Source: Streptomyces longhuiensis (GTDB taxonomy: Bacteria > Actinomycetota > Actinomycetes > Streptomycetales > Streptomycetaceae). From it: 64,000 nucleotides of DNA. Shown here piece by piece: positions 34,598 to 42,779 of the stretch (position 1 is the first letter of the stretch; every line of letters begins with the position of its first letter). The stretch covers positions 496,001 through 560,000 of the forward strand of contig NZ_CP085173.1 in assembly GCF_020616555.1 (NCBI RefSeq), written 5' to 3'. Made by a program: the position numbers and the translations under genes. Below the pieces are notes generated by a model. It had not been told where the DNA came from. It made no database searches and saw only the letters and a program-made list of their open reading frames with translations.

Positions 34598-34982
34598 TCC
34601 AGCCGACAACAGGCACCGTCAAACCCTGCCCATAAGCCGCATCCGATGCGGTGGCCCGACAGTGCGGGCCATTGCCATGGCTGACCTCAAGCGCCATCGC
34701 CTCACCATTAACGGGCGCGGGCGCTGTCGTCATGCAGGGATGGTGGGCCGAACTCGCGAGCGCAGAACGGAAGTTCACCTCCCGCATCGGCAGCCTCAGT
34801 GCCATAACCGAGGCGAATATCCTCCTCTCGGAACGAAGCGGCGACGACAACTACGAGGCCTTGAAGCAGTGGCCCGAGGACCAGCTGTACCGCCCGTCGT
34901 TGTCAGTGCGCGCCGTCAGGGATGGCCAAGGTCCTGGCCGGATGCGGCGGTTGGCCACCATGGCTGACCGCGGTCACCACCC

Positions 34983-35660
34983 CTACTCGGTCGTGTGCGT
35001 GGGGTAGACCTCGACGTCGGTGTAGGCGCCCTTGATCTCCCCCGCGCCTGCAGGCCACTTCAGGCTCACGGTGTGGGTCTCGTTCGGGGGCGTCACCTGG
35101 ATGTCGGTCGGGTCCGCGAGGCTGTCGCCGCTGTTGTCGATGTCGTAGGCGAGGTTGAAGACAGCTGCGTCGCCGGGCTTCAGGGTGGTGATACGCGGCT
35201 GGGCGTGGCCGCGCTCGATGGGGTTCGAGGTGTTGTCGGCGTCCTTTATGTTGACGCCCGCGAAGCCCGTGGCCGAGCAGGTGGTCGAACCGCGGTTGAT
35301 CATGGTGATGTTGATCCTGCCGGAGTTCTCGTCGGGCGCGGCATCCACGGCGTCGATGGCCAGGTCTTCCGTCTTGCAGAACGTGACCTTGCCGCCGGTG
35401 TTCGTCGTACCGTTCGCGGTGCCGGCGCCGGCCGCGGTGTCCTCACCGGAGTCCGACTTCGCATTGCCGGCCTGCGAGCCGCCCTCCGACTTCGAACCGC
35501 CTCCCTGCGACTTGGAGGCGCCGTCCGAGGACGAAGAAGACGAGGACGAGGAGCCCTTGGATGACGACTTCTTCCCGGGGCCGTTGTTGCCACAGGCGGT
35601 GAGCGAGAGGGTGGCGGCGACCCCGATGGCGGCGAGTGCGGTGATGCGGGTGTACTTCAC
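34983..35660 (-). CDS. DUF4232-like surface lipoprotein
   Basis: The gene encodes 225 residues. Residues 1-23 form a lipoprotein signal with lipobox LTAC, so Cys23 would be acylated and the protein anchored to the outer face of the membrane. Residues 24-90 are a Ser/Gly/Lys-rich linker. Residues about 90-220 form an immunoglobulin-like domain of the DUF4232 kind: KVTFCKTEDLAIDAVDAAPD, GRINITMINRGSTTCSATGF (conserved Cys pair), GVNIKDADNT, RITTLKPGDAAVFNLAYDID and VSLKWPAGAG. This family is common in Streptomyces cell envelopes, with unknown function. Monocistronic. Confidence 0.85.
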   Translation of the reverse strand: MKYTRITALAAIGVAATLSLTACGNNGPGKKSSSKGSSSSSSSSSDGASKSQGGGSKSEGGSQAGNAKSDSGEDTAAGAGTANGTTNTGGKVTFCKTEDLAIDAVDAAPDENSGRINITMINRGSTTCSATGFAGVNIKDADNTSNPIERGHAQPRITTLKPGDAAVFNLAYDIDNSGDSLADPTDIQVTPPNETHTVSLKWPAGAGEIKGAYTDVEVYPTHTTE

Positions 35661-36185
35661 GGTGTTCCCCCAGAACGAGCGCGGTGCATGTGGTCGGAAG
35701 TATTTGTATCTCTCACCGAGTTACAGGCGGTCTTCAGCGACGTCTTCGTTCTGTCACTGACGTATTGACCTCACGCTCCGCCAAGGCGCCACCGTACGGT
35801 CGCCATGCCACCGCGCGATCACGGAGAACTTCGCGCCAGCCGGGTAAGCCCCCGACCTGACGGACATGCAGCAGCTTCGCCTCGTCATCGAGCAGCTGAG
35901 CGCGGGCGCCGCGGGCCTTCGCTCCCCGGCGTGACCACCGACGACCTGCGGCACCAGCTCGTCTCACTGAGCCACGCCGTCCAGTTGGTCGCACTGGGCC
36001 ACGCCGTCCATCTCGCCGACCAGTGCCGCCCGCCAACTCGACGATCACGCCAGCGCTGAAGACCGCCCGCCCTACGGCTCCCCACGCTCACTCTCGACGA
36101 GGCGCAGGAACGGATGCCCCTCTTCTGTCCGCGGTGCTCGATGACAGCAACCGCATGATGGGCCGATCCATCCTGGGCAGTTGCT
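35661..36185. other. Intergenic with small decayed frames
   Basis: On the plus strand a 22-codon frame at 35866 (MQQLRLVIEQLSAGAAGLRS) and an overlapping GTG frame at about 35932 (VTTDDLRHQLVSLSHAVQLV, ALGHAVHLADQC) look protein-like but stop early. They are probably remains of a small gene rather than real products. Confidence 0.35.
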
Positions 36186-36356
36186 TCAGAAGCTGCCGAT
36201 GATCAGCCAGGCTGCCACGCCCAGCACCGTCACATACCCACCGACGGAGATCGCCTTTCCGGCGGCTTCATGGCCGGCGTTCTCCAGCCAGTGACCCACG
36301 AGGCCGACGAGCGGTGCGCCGAAGACGATCAACAGAATGCCGATCAAGAACCCCAT
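36186..36356 (-). CDS. 56-aa membrane micro-protein with two helices
   Basis: The start ATG 36354-36356 follows GAGGGGG five bases upstream, and the stop is TGA at 36186. Sequence: MGFLIGILLIVFGAPLVGLV, GHWLENAGHEAAGKAISVGG and YVTVLGVAAWLIIGSF. Two hydrophobic helices (about 3-22 and 39-55) are joined by a short polar loop, so it is an integral membrane hairpin. Codon bias is strong and the Shine-Dalgarno good, which supports a real gene. No family recognised. Confidence 0.65.
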   Translation of the reverse strand: MGFLIGILLIVFGAPLVGLVGHWLENAGHEAAGKAISVGGYVTVLGVAAWLIIGSF

Positions 36357-36502
36357 CTGTACCCCCTCATACAGGTCACCGGCCGGTAACCAGGAGGTGC
36401 GATCCTAGGGGCGTCTCGGCTTGTCAGGAAGGGAAGTTGTCCGACCCTCCACTACGGCCGCCGCGTACGTCACGACACCAGCGCGAAAGTTGAGGCGCTT
36501 CC

Positions 36503-36679
36503 TTATCGGCGGGCCGGATCGAAGTCACCGGTCTCACGGGCGTCTGCCGCTCTTGCCTGGCTCGGCCGCCGATTATCCGGCCCGCCGCCCGCCAGGCCGT
36601 GTTTGGCGGCCTGGGCCTCGGTGTCGCTCTCCCGGATGAGGTCGGCACCGATCGATGACAGGCCCTTGTTTTGCGCCAT
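36503..36679 (-). CDS. 58-aa hydrophilic protein starting at the edge of an IS605-type element
   Basis: Reads MAQNKGLSSIGADLIRESDT then EAQAAKHGLAGGGPDNRR, ending in a charged, probably disordered tail. The ATG at 36677-36679 coincides with the last bases shared with the IS605-type element. The GGGAGGAG ribosome-binding site nine bases upstream lies inside the element. The insertion has thus replaced the native 5' region, and the original start may have been further upstream. No family recognised. Confidence 0.5.
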   Translation of the reverse strand: MAQNKGLSSIGADLIRESDTEAQAAKHGLAGGGPDNRRPSQARAADARETGDFDPARR

Positions 36680-36830
36680 TGAAGTGCTCTCCTCCCTTCG
36701 CAAGCTTAGGAAGGAGATTCCCGTCTACCTTGCGGTGGCGGGCTTGACGCGCTTGTCACGCCTGACGACTGCCCTCCCGGCAGCCGGGATGAGCGCGTGG
36801 CCCGTCCGGTACAGGTGCAAGATGTTCCGG
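36680..36830 (-). ncRNA. Predicted TnpB guide (omega) RNA scaffold, copy 1
   Basis: In IS200/IS605 elements the RNA guide of TnpB comes from the 3' end of tnpB and the element's right end, with the guide itself reading into the flanking DNA. Here that is minus strand 36830 down to about 36680. It includes the CTCCTTC...GAAGGGAG hairpin. The guide would begin TGGCGCAAAACAAGGG, inside the small gene at 36503-36679. Boundaries are approximate and expression is not shown by the sequence. Confidence 0.35.
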
Positions 36831-38053
36831 GCCGCGTTGTGGTCGGCGTTGCCCGACCATCCGCAGTCCGGGTTCTTGCATACGAACGTGGCCTGGTCCT
36901 CCCGGCTGCCGGGCGTGATGAAGCCGCAGGTGGAACAGCGTCGGGAGGTGTTCGGGGCGGGCACCTTGTGCACGGTGCCGCCGTACCGGCCGGCCTTGTA
37001 CGTCAGCATCGTGACCGTCCTGCCCCATGCCTCCTGACTGATGGAGCGGTTGAGTCCGGCCTTCTGCGCGACGCCTGTCCCCGGCTCGGCGATGGTGCCC
37101 CGAGCGGACTTGACCATGTTCGTGATGGTGAGTGCTTCGACCACCATGACGCCGTACTTCTGGGCGAGGGTGGTGGTTGTCTTGTGCTGCCAGTCCTGGT
37201 GCCGCCGCGTGGCTTTAGCGCGCAGCCCCCGGATCTGGTCATAGGTGTGGTGCAGGCGGCGGCTGGTGCGCTCGCCAGGCTTGCGGTGTGTCCTGCGCTG
37301 GGCGGCCCGGCGCTCAAGGCGCAGGAGCTTGCCCTTTTCCTCGGTGTTCAGCCACTTGTCACGGTCGGCGCTGCCATCCGGGAGGTGAGGCGCACGCCCG
37401 TGATCCTGGTGGTTGCCGTCCGACAGGGCGAGGGGCAGGTTCACCCCGGCGTCAATTCCGACCTCCGCCCCCTGGTGAGATGCGGGCTTGGCTTCGACGC
37501 TCTGCACACGGAAGGCGATGTGCCATCCCAGGTGGTCCTTGACCAGCCGTGCCCCGGTGATCCGGTTGTCGGCATTCGCCTTATTGCCCACGGGGAGATC
37601 TTTGGTCCAGCGGAAGCGGACACGGCCGACCTTGGGAATGTTGGCCATGCCCCAGCGGCGGTGTACCCGCTTGATCTGGAGATCACGGCCCTGCGGGATG
37701 TCCACGCTCATCACGGACCGGAACCGGCCCTTGAAGTTCGGAGCGCCGGCACGGCCGTCCCAGCAGTTCTTCCAGGCATGGAAGTACGTCTTGAGCACCG
37801 CTTGCGCGGCCTGCGCAGGAAGGACGGCGAGGAAATCGATCTCTTTGCGGGCCTGGCGTATCGCGGCGTCCGCGTTCGCCAGAGTCCGCTTGTCCTTCGG
37901 CATCATCTGCCACCACGCGTGCAGGCAGTTCCACACCGTGCGGGCGGCGTGCGCCTGCTCGTCGGCGAGGAGATGCTCGGCAGGGGACAGTGCCAGTCGG
38001 GCGCGGTGCCCGAACTGCCGCTTCTCCAAGCCGAGTTCACCCATGGTGACCAT
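36725..38053 (-). CDS. tnpB: TnpB RNA-guided nuclease, copy 1
   Basis: The gene encodes 442 residues. All RuvC catalytic acids are present: Asp201 in EVGIDAGVNLPLALSDG, Glu306 in VMVVEALTITNM and Asp404 in SGNADHNAARNI. The zinc ribbon CSTCGFITPG...CKNPDCGW lies between the last two. The N-terminal wedge/REC region begins GELGLEKRQFGHRARLALSP. TnpB cuts DNA matching its omega RNA next to a target-adjacent motif and favours retention of the element. Because the tnpA beside it is broken, this copy cannot transpose by itself. Confidence 0.93.
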   Translation of the reverse strand: MVTMGELGLEKRQFGHRARLALSPAEHLLADEQAHAARTVWNCLHAWWQMMPKDKRTLANADAAIRQARKEIDFLAVLPAQAAQAVLKTYFHAWKNCWDGRAGAPNFKGRFRSVMSVDIPQGRDLQIKRVHRRWGMANIPKVGRVRFRWTKDLPVGNKANADNRITGARLVKDHLGWHIAFRVQSVEAKPASHQGAEVGIDAGVNLPLALSDGNHQDHGRAPHLPDGSADRDKWLNTEEKGKLLRLERRAAQRRTHRKPGERTSRRLHHTYDQIRGLRAKATRRHQDWQHKTTTTLAQKYGVMVVEALTITNMVKSARGTIAEPGTGVAQKAGLNRSISQEAWGRTVTMLTYKAGRYGGTVHKVPAPNTSRRCSTCGFITPGSREDQATFVCKNPDCGWSGNADHNAARNILHLYRTGHALIPAAGRAVVRRDKRVKPATAR

Positions 38054-38070
38054 GATCCTACAGTGTGTCT

Positions 38071-38495
38071 ATGTCACCGTGATGGAATCCGAACCCCGAT
38101 GTCAGAACCGGCCGGCACATCGTCTACAACCTGCACGTCCACTTGGCGTTCGACACCACATACCGGCGCAAGGCGTTCACGGACAAGATGCCGAAGCGCT
38201 GCGAAGAGATCATCCGGGAGATGTGCGCGGACTCCGGGCCGAACTCAAGCAGCTCAACGACGAGGAGGGCCACGTGCACCTGCTCGCGCACTACCCGCCC
38301 AAGGTCCAGCTCTCCAAACTGGTCCACTCCGCCTCCTCCAGGCGTCTGCGCCAGGAGTACGACGCGCACATCCGCAGCCACCTGTGGGGCCGCCACTTCT
38401 GGTCCGGCCCCTACTTCACCGGAAGCTGCGGCGGTAGGCCCCTGACCGTCGCACGCCAATACATCGAGCCAGAAGCGCCCCATAGGCCGAGGTGA
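38071..38495 (+). pseudogene. tnpA: TnpA Y1 transposase, inactivated, copy 1
   Basis: Compared with the intact tnpA at 55330-55761, the fourth codon is TGA (38080-38082) where the intact gene has CGA. One base is missing near 38230 (GACTCCGGGCC against GACTTCGAGGCC). Nine bases (the GVS codons region) are deleted near 38335. The HUH motif HVHLLAH is still recognisable. Three independent lesions show long-standing decay. Confidence 0.88.
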
Positions 38496-38552
38496 ACAGT
38501 GCCGACCCATGCTCACCCGCAAGTCAGAGAAGTCCTGAGCGGGCCTTCACCC

Positions 38553-38568
38553 CCGGCGTGAACGCCGG
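38553..38568 (+). repeat. Sub-terminal hairpin of IS605-type copy 1
   Basis: CCGGCG-TGAA-CGCCGG, a perfect 6-bp stem near the tnpA-side end. The corresponding hairpin of copy 2 (55824-55839) has a different stem with compensating changes, so the structure is conserved. It is probably the TnpA recognition hairpin. Confidence 0.8.
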
Positions 38569-38696
38569 AGCACTGGCCAAGATCAAAAGGTAGATCCAGC
38601 CTCGAGCCTCATCGCCGGCAGAACATCATCTGCCAGGAACATCGCGACGCCCAGCGCAACAACTCCTCCTGCAACCAGCAACACAGTGCCCGTGGA

Positions 38697-39116
38697 TCAG
38701 CGACCGGACCTCAGACGATGGACCCAGCGGCCAAGGCCCCGACGTGAGCGGCGGCGTTGCGGCTGACGTGGTCGACGGTCCTCTGCGCCGACCTGGTCGG
38801 CTTCGCCGGGGTTGCGCCCCCACTGATCGTCCGGCGACGGGATCGGTGCTTTGCGTTCTGTTTGGACTCGGATCTCCACGTGAGATTCGTGAGCGGTGAC
38901 GCGGAACGCCTCTTCGCAGGAATTCAGCGCGGCACTCATGGCCCCGCCCGCAAGGCCCCGCCGACGAATACGCGCGGCCGGCCACGCAAAGAAGCCCAGG
39001 ACAGCGGCGAGGCAGCCGATAAGGATCAGGAACGGTAGGAACGCACCCACGGATGCGGCCCTCCTGGCCGCCTGTGATGCTCGGTGGCTGAGGATGGCGC
39101 CGGTGACAAGCGACAA
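38697..39116 (-). CDS. Possible small membrane protein, unknown
   Basis: A 139-codon frame from TTG 39116. Residues 23-45 (VGAFLPFLILIGCLAAVLGF) form one clear transmembrane helix followed by WPAARIRRRGL (positive-inside). The part after residue about 100 is Arg-rich and unlikely to be folded. The N-terminal 100 residues may be real, but the weak start codon and odd tail leave doubt. No family recognised. Confidence 0.35.
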   Translation of the reverse strand: MSLVTGAILSHRASQAARRAASVGAFLPFLILIGCLAAVLGFFAWPAARIRRRGLAGGAMSAALNSCEEAFRVTAHESHVEIRVQTERKAPIPSPDDQWGRNPGEADQVGAEDRRPRQPQRRRSRRGLGRWVHRLRSGR

Positions 39117-39324
39117 CGCCTGATGGTGAGTGCTGGGATCCTCTGAGCGCGGTCAGCTGCGGAGAAGCCAGCAAATTTCAGCTCCAGCAGCACCACCGGG
39201 AATCGGCTGGGCTGCGCATCCGGCAGATTCATTGGCTTGGGACGCGAGATGCAGTGCTCGCTGGTCTCGCCCTGCGGGGGCCGACGGAGGAGCATGGGAG
39301 ATGGGCGACCAAGGGAGGCCCGCC

Positions 39325-39495
39325 ATGAAGTCCGAAGCCTCGGATTACGACACCTGGCTGTACTCTCACACACCCTCCCAAGCTGAGGGCGAGCGCGACG
39401 AGATGGCTGAGCGTTCAGCCCAGCACCCGGACGTCCCCAGGACCGAGCCGTCCCAGGCGGAGGGTGAGCGGGTGGACGACATCAAGCCCACATGA
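39325..39495 (+). CDS. 56-aa acidic protein with duplicated PSQAEGER motif
   Basis: The start ATG 39325 follows GGGAGG six bases upstream. The product is MKSEASDYDTWLYSHTPSQA, EGERDEMAERSAQHPDVPRT and EPSQAEGERVDDIKPT. The motif PSQAEGER occurs twice, 26 residues apart. Hydrophilic, probably disordered, no signal peptide. A strong, perfectly symmetrical terminator starts right at the stop codon, which supports an expressed gene. No family or function recognised. Confidence 0.6.
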   Translation: MKSEASDYDTWLYSHTPSQAEGERDEMAERSAQHPDVPRTEPSQAEGERVDDIKPT

Positions 39496-39539
39496 CCGCA
39501 TTGAGCCGGGCCGGCGTTGCCGGGCCCGGCTCAATGCGG
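39496..39539 (+). terminator. Strong 16-bp perfect hairpin terminator
   Basis: Arms CCGCATTGAGCCGGGC (39496-39511) and its exact complement (39524-39539) enclose a 12-base loop. It starts immediately after the stop of the small acidic-protein gene. Confidence 0.85.
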
Positions 39540-39881
39540 CTCGGCCCGGACGGCCGTCCCGAAGGCGTCGCCTGTCGCGGCGGCTTCGGCTGCGATGCTC
39601 GTCCTGTCGCTGTGCGCCGGACTCCTAGGGGCAGAGCCCTGCAGGGCTGTTACGACGGCTCACGGGGGGGGCTTGCCGCCGAGTGCGGTGTGGCAGCGAT
39701 GACAGTTTGCGGCCGGTAGAGCGATGCTTCCGCCCACCGCCGGCGCACCCCCACCCGCCCGATGCCCCGCGAGATGCCCGTCTCCGTGGCCACACAAGCG
39801 ACTGGGCAGGCAGAGAGCACACGTGCAACGAGCAGCCATCTGCCGTGATGGGTGGAGCATGAAGATCTCTGTGTGGTGCGG
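39540..39881. other. Intergenic, no confident gene
   Basis: A minus-strand frame (39660-39860) contains Cys/His pairs (CALC, CHRCH) reminiscent of an HNH or zinc-binding end, but the pattern is incomplete. Otherwise nothing is recognisable. Confidence 0.35.
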
Positions 39882-41108
39882 TCAGCTGGAGGCGTCGGGG
39901 GTGAACGTGACGGGCAGCTGTTCGGGGCCGCGCAGACCGCCCGAGCGCCATCGCAGTTCGCTGGGCGGCACGGCCAGGCTGAGGTGGGGCAGGCGGCGCA
40001 GGACGGTTCCCACGGCGATCTGGCCCTCGAGCCGGGCCAGGGGCGCTCCCAGGCAGTAGTGGATGCCGTGCCCGAAGGCGAGGTGTGCGTTGTCCTGCCG
40101 GGTGATGTCCAGGCGGTCGGGGTCCGGGAACTGTGCGGGGTCGCGGTCGGCGATGGCGGAGGCGATCAGCACGGTCGCGCCGCGCGGGATCGCCACTCCC
40201 GCGATGGTGACGTCCTCGCGCGCGAACCGGGCGATGCCGGGGTTGACGGGTCCGTCGTGGCGCAGGAACTCCTCGATCGCACCGGGCAGCAGTTCCGGAT
40301 CGTCCCGCAGGAGCTGCAGCTGGTCGGGGTGAGCGAGCAGTGCGGCGATGCCGCTGCCGATCAGGTTGACCGTGGTGATGTACCCGGCCACCAGGAGCAG
40401 GAAAGCCATGGCGATCAGCTCGTCCTCGTCCAGCCGGTGTTCCTCGTCCCGGGTGACGATCAGCGCGCTGAGCAGGTCTTCACCGGGCCGGACTCGCTTG
40501 TCCTGGATGAGTCCGGTCAGGTACGAGCGCATCTGCCGCCACGCTCGGTCCGTCCGGGCCGGGTCCGGCGGCTCGGCTCCTTGGAGGATCATGTCGTTGG
40601 TCCACCCCTGGAAGTCGTCCCGGTCGGTGACGGGCACACCGAGTAGTTCGCTGATCACAGTGACGGGAAGCGGCAGCGCGAAGTCCTCGACGAGTTCGGC
40701 CTTGCCCGCGGGCACGATCGCGTCGAGCAACCCGTCGGTGATCTCTTGGACGCGTGGCCGCAGTTCGGCCACCCTGCGGGCGGTGAACGCCTTGGAGACC
40801 AGGCGGCGAAGGCGGGTGTGGTCGGGCGGGTCGGAGCGGAGCATGGTGCGCAGCATTGACTCGCGCTCCGTGGCGGGCAGTCGCTCGAGGAGCCGGGGGT
40901 CCGTGGCGTCGCGGACGTCGCTGCTCAGCCGTGAGTCGGAGAGGGCTGCGAGGCCGTCTTCATAGCGGGTGACCAACCATGCCTCGATGCCACCGGCGAT
41001 GACGGCGCGCCGTACCGGGCCGTCCTCGCGCAGCTGCCGGTAGAAGGGGAAAGGATCCGCCATGAAGGCTGGATCGGCGTAGGGCAAAGGGGCCGGCTGC
41101 TCGCTCAT
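39882..41108 (-). CDS. Cytochrome P450
   Basis: The gene encodes 408 residues from ATG 41106-41108, with GGAGG upstream. Landmarks: PADP-like N-terminus YADPAFMADPFPFYRQLRED, RSDPPDHTRLRRLVSKAFTA (C-helix region), the I-helix LLVAGYITTVNLIGSGIAAL, EEFLRHDGPVNPGIARFA (the K-helix ExxR), and the haem-binding loop LAFGHGIHYCLGAPLARLEG with the ligand Cys. A soluble class I bacterial P450 resembling secondary-metabolism hydroxylases (CYP105/107 type). Redox partners are not adjacent. It is divergent from an FAD monooxygenase gene with 105 bp between starts, so the two may act on one pathway. Confidence 0.93.
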   Translation of the reverse strand: MSEQPAPLPYADPAFMADPFPFYRQLREDGPVRRAVIAGGIEAWLVTRYEDGLAALSDSRLSSDVRDATDPRLLERLPATERESMLRTMLRSDPPDHTRLRRLVSKAFTARRVAELRPRVQEITDGLLDAIVPAGKAELVEDFALPLPVTVISELLGVPVTDRDDFQGWTNDMILQGAEPPDPARTDRAWRQMRSYLTGLIQDKRVRPGEDLLSALIVTRDEEHRLDEDELIAMAFLLLVAGYITTVNLIGSGIAALLAHPDQLQLLRDDPELLPGAIEEFLRHDGPVNPGIARFAREDVTIAGVAIPRGATVLIASAIADRDPAQFPDPDRLDITRQDNAHLAFGHGIHYCLGAPLARLEGQIAVGTVLRRLPHLSLAVPPSELRWRSGGLRGPEQLPVTFTPDASS

Positions 41109-41213
41109 CGGGCCTCCAGGGTCGTCACGAACCCACACGGCAAAGTTTGTCAGTTTTGAGGGTATATGCCCCACTGGCTCGGGTTGCGGATGTCACCGAA
41201 GGGAAGGGCTGCG

Positions 41214-42446
41214 ATGGAACGGACGACATGCTGCGTGGTGGGCGGCGGGCCCGCGGGAATGGTCCTCGGCCTGCTGCTGGCCCGCGCCGGCGTGGATGTC
41301 ACGGTCCTGGAGAAACACGGGGACTTTCTGCGCGACTTCCGCGGCGACACCGTGCATCCCTCGACCCTGGCGCTGCTGGACGATCTCGGCCTGGCCGAGC
41401 GCTTCGCCCATCTGCAGCAACGTCGGGTGACCACGGTGCAGTTGCCACTCGGCAAGGACGGTTCGCTGATCACCGTCTCGGACATCAGCGCACTGCCGGG
41501 GCCGTACAACTACGTGGCGATGGTCCCGCAATGGGACCTGCTGAACCTCCTCGCCGACGAGGCCCGGAAAGAGCCGTCCTTCTCGGTGCGAATGAGCACC
41601 GAGGTGACGTCGTTCGTCGTGGAGCACGAACGGGTCACCGGGGTGCGGTACCGCACGTCCGACGGCCGTACCGGCGAACTGCGGGCCACCCTCACGGTGG
41701 CCTGCGACGGTCGGGGCTCGCTGGCCCGCTCACGGCGCGAACTTCGGCTGCGGCGGTTCACCTGCCCCATGGACGCCTGGTGGTTCCGGCTCCCGCGCCG
41801 GGAAGGCGATCCACACGGGCTCGTGGGAGGTGCCGGCGACCGGCTCCTCACCGCGATGATCGACCGTGGGGAGTACTGGCAGTGCGCCGCGCTGATTCCC
41901 AAGGGGACTGACGCCGAGCGCCGCGCCGCCGGTCTCGAGCGGTTCATGGCCGACTTCTCGGCGGCCGTGCCCTGGATCGCGGACCGGACGCATGCGCTGC
42001 GGTCATGGGACGAGGTGAAGATGCTCGACGTACGGCTCGACCGCCTCCGGCGCTGGCACCGCCCGGGACTGCTGTGCATCGGCGACGCGGCGCACGCGAT
42101 GTCACCTGTGTTCGGCATCGGCATCAACCTCGCCGTCGAGGACGCAGTGGCCGCCGCGCGGTATCTCGTCGAACCCCTGAGCAGGGGTGTGGTCGGCCTT
42201 CGGGACGTACGCGGCGTCCAGCGGCGCCGGTGGCCGACCACGGCGGCGACGCAGGCACTGCAGCGGTTCGCTCACGCGAGGGTCATCGCGCCTGTGCTCG
42301 CGGGACGCCCTCCTTTCGGCAATGCCAGGCGGGCGGAGCGGATGAGTGACCTACTTGCCACCTCACCGTGGCTCAAGCGCGTGCCGGCGTACTTCATCGG
42401 CTACGGCGCCATGCGCGAGCGCCCGCCCAACGAGTCGGTGCGGTGA
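41214..42446 (+). CDS. FAD-dependent aromatic-hydroxylase-type monooxygenase
   Basis: The gene encodes 410 residues from ATG 41214, after GGGAAGGG. It has the FAD_binding_3 fold: CCVVGGGPAGMVLGLLLARA (ADP-binding GxGxxG), DFRGDTVHPSTLALLDDLGL (family-specific), ACDGRGSLARSR (DG motif), and LLCIGDAAHAMSPVFGIGIN with LAVEDA (second FAD-binding GD motif). Such flavoenzymes hydroxylate phenolic or polyketide substrates using NAD(P)H and O2. Full length for the single-component class. The divergent cytochrome P450 suggests joint tailoring or degradation of an aromatic compound, but no scaffold-forming genes are in view. Confidence 0.88.
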   Translation: MERTTCCVVGGGPAGMVLGLLLARAGVDVTVLEKHGDFLRDFRGDTVHPSTLALLDDLGLAERFAHLQQRRVTTVQLPLGKDGSLITVSDISALPGPYNYVAMVPQWDLLNLLADEARKEPSFSVRMSTEVTSFVVEHERVTGVRYRTSDGRTGELRATLTVACDGRGSLARSRRELRLRRFTCPMDAWWFRLPRREGDPHGLVGGAGDRLLTAMIDRGEYWQCAALIPKGTDAERRAAGLERFMADFSAAVPWIADRTHALRSWDEVKMLDVRLDRLRRWHRPGLLCIGDAAHAMSPVFGIGINLAVEDAVAAARYLVEPLSRGVVGLRDVRGVQRRRWPTTAATQALQRFAHARVIAPVLAGRPPFGNARRAERMSDLLATSPWLKRVPAYFIGYGAMRERPPNESVR

Positions 42447-42779
42447 GCTGCGGCGCACGGCCGGCCTTACAGGGCGTGAGCGCTTCATTGGTGGTGTCTG
42501 CGGCGATATGCCGTTGTGGCGGGTTGGGGCTGCTGAGGTGCTCAGGCGGTACCGCCGACGCGTTGTTCTCACGTGGCGATGTCCGGCTCCGCCGGCGTCG
42601 ACCGGTGCTCGCTCGCTCAAGGCCGGCCGGCCACGCCGCACTCGCTCCGGCCTGGCTCCGCCTGGTCGCCCGACCGGGTCCTCGCGCGCAGTCTCAACAG
42701 CTTTGACCGACACGACAGTTGGCGCGTTGTGAGGCCAGGTCTGTGCCCAGCCGCGGAAGAGACGAGTCGTCCCGACGGG
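42447..42779. other. Intergenic, nothing recognised
   Basis: Only incoherent open frames. A short CGACAGTTGGCG motif near 42712 also occurs near 43660. Confidence 0.4.

Larger units (their letters stand above)
36680..38590. mobile_element. IS605-type (IS200/IS605 family) element, copy 1
   Basis: About 1.9 kb, homologous along its length to the copy at 53938-55860. The shared sequence begins TTGAAGTGCTCTCCTCCC and ends GGCCAAGATCAAA. It carries tnpB on the minus strand and a damaged tnpA on the plus strand, divergently arranged as in IS605. There are no terminal inverted repeats, but sub-terminal hairpins are present (38553-38568 on the tnpA side). The target site cannot be defined without an empty site. 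Confidence 0.88.

Noticed and set aside
39660..39860. Minus-strand frame with CALC and CHRCH pairs resembling an HNH nuclease end
   Set aside because: The central HNH histidine/asparagine pattern is incomplete and there is no start context, so I cannot support a gene.
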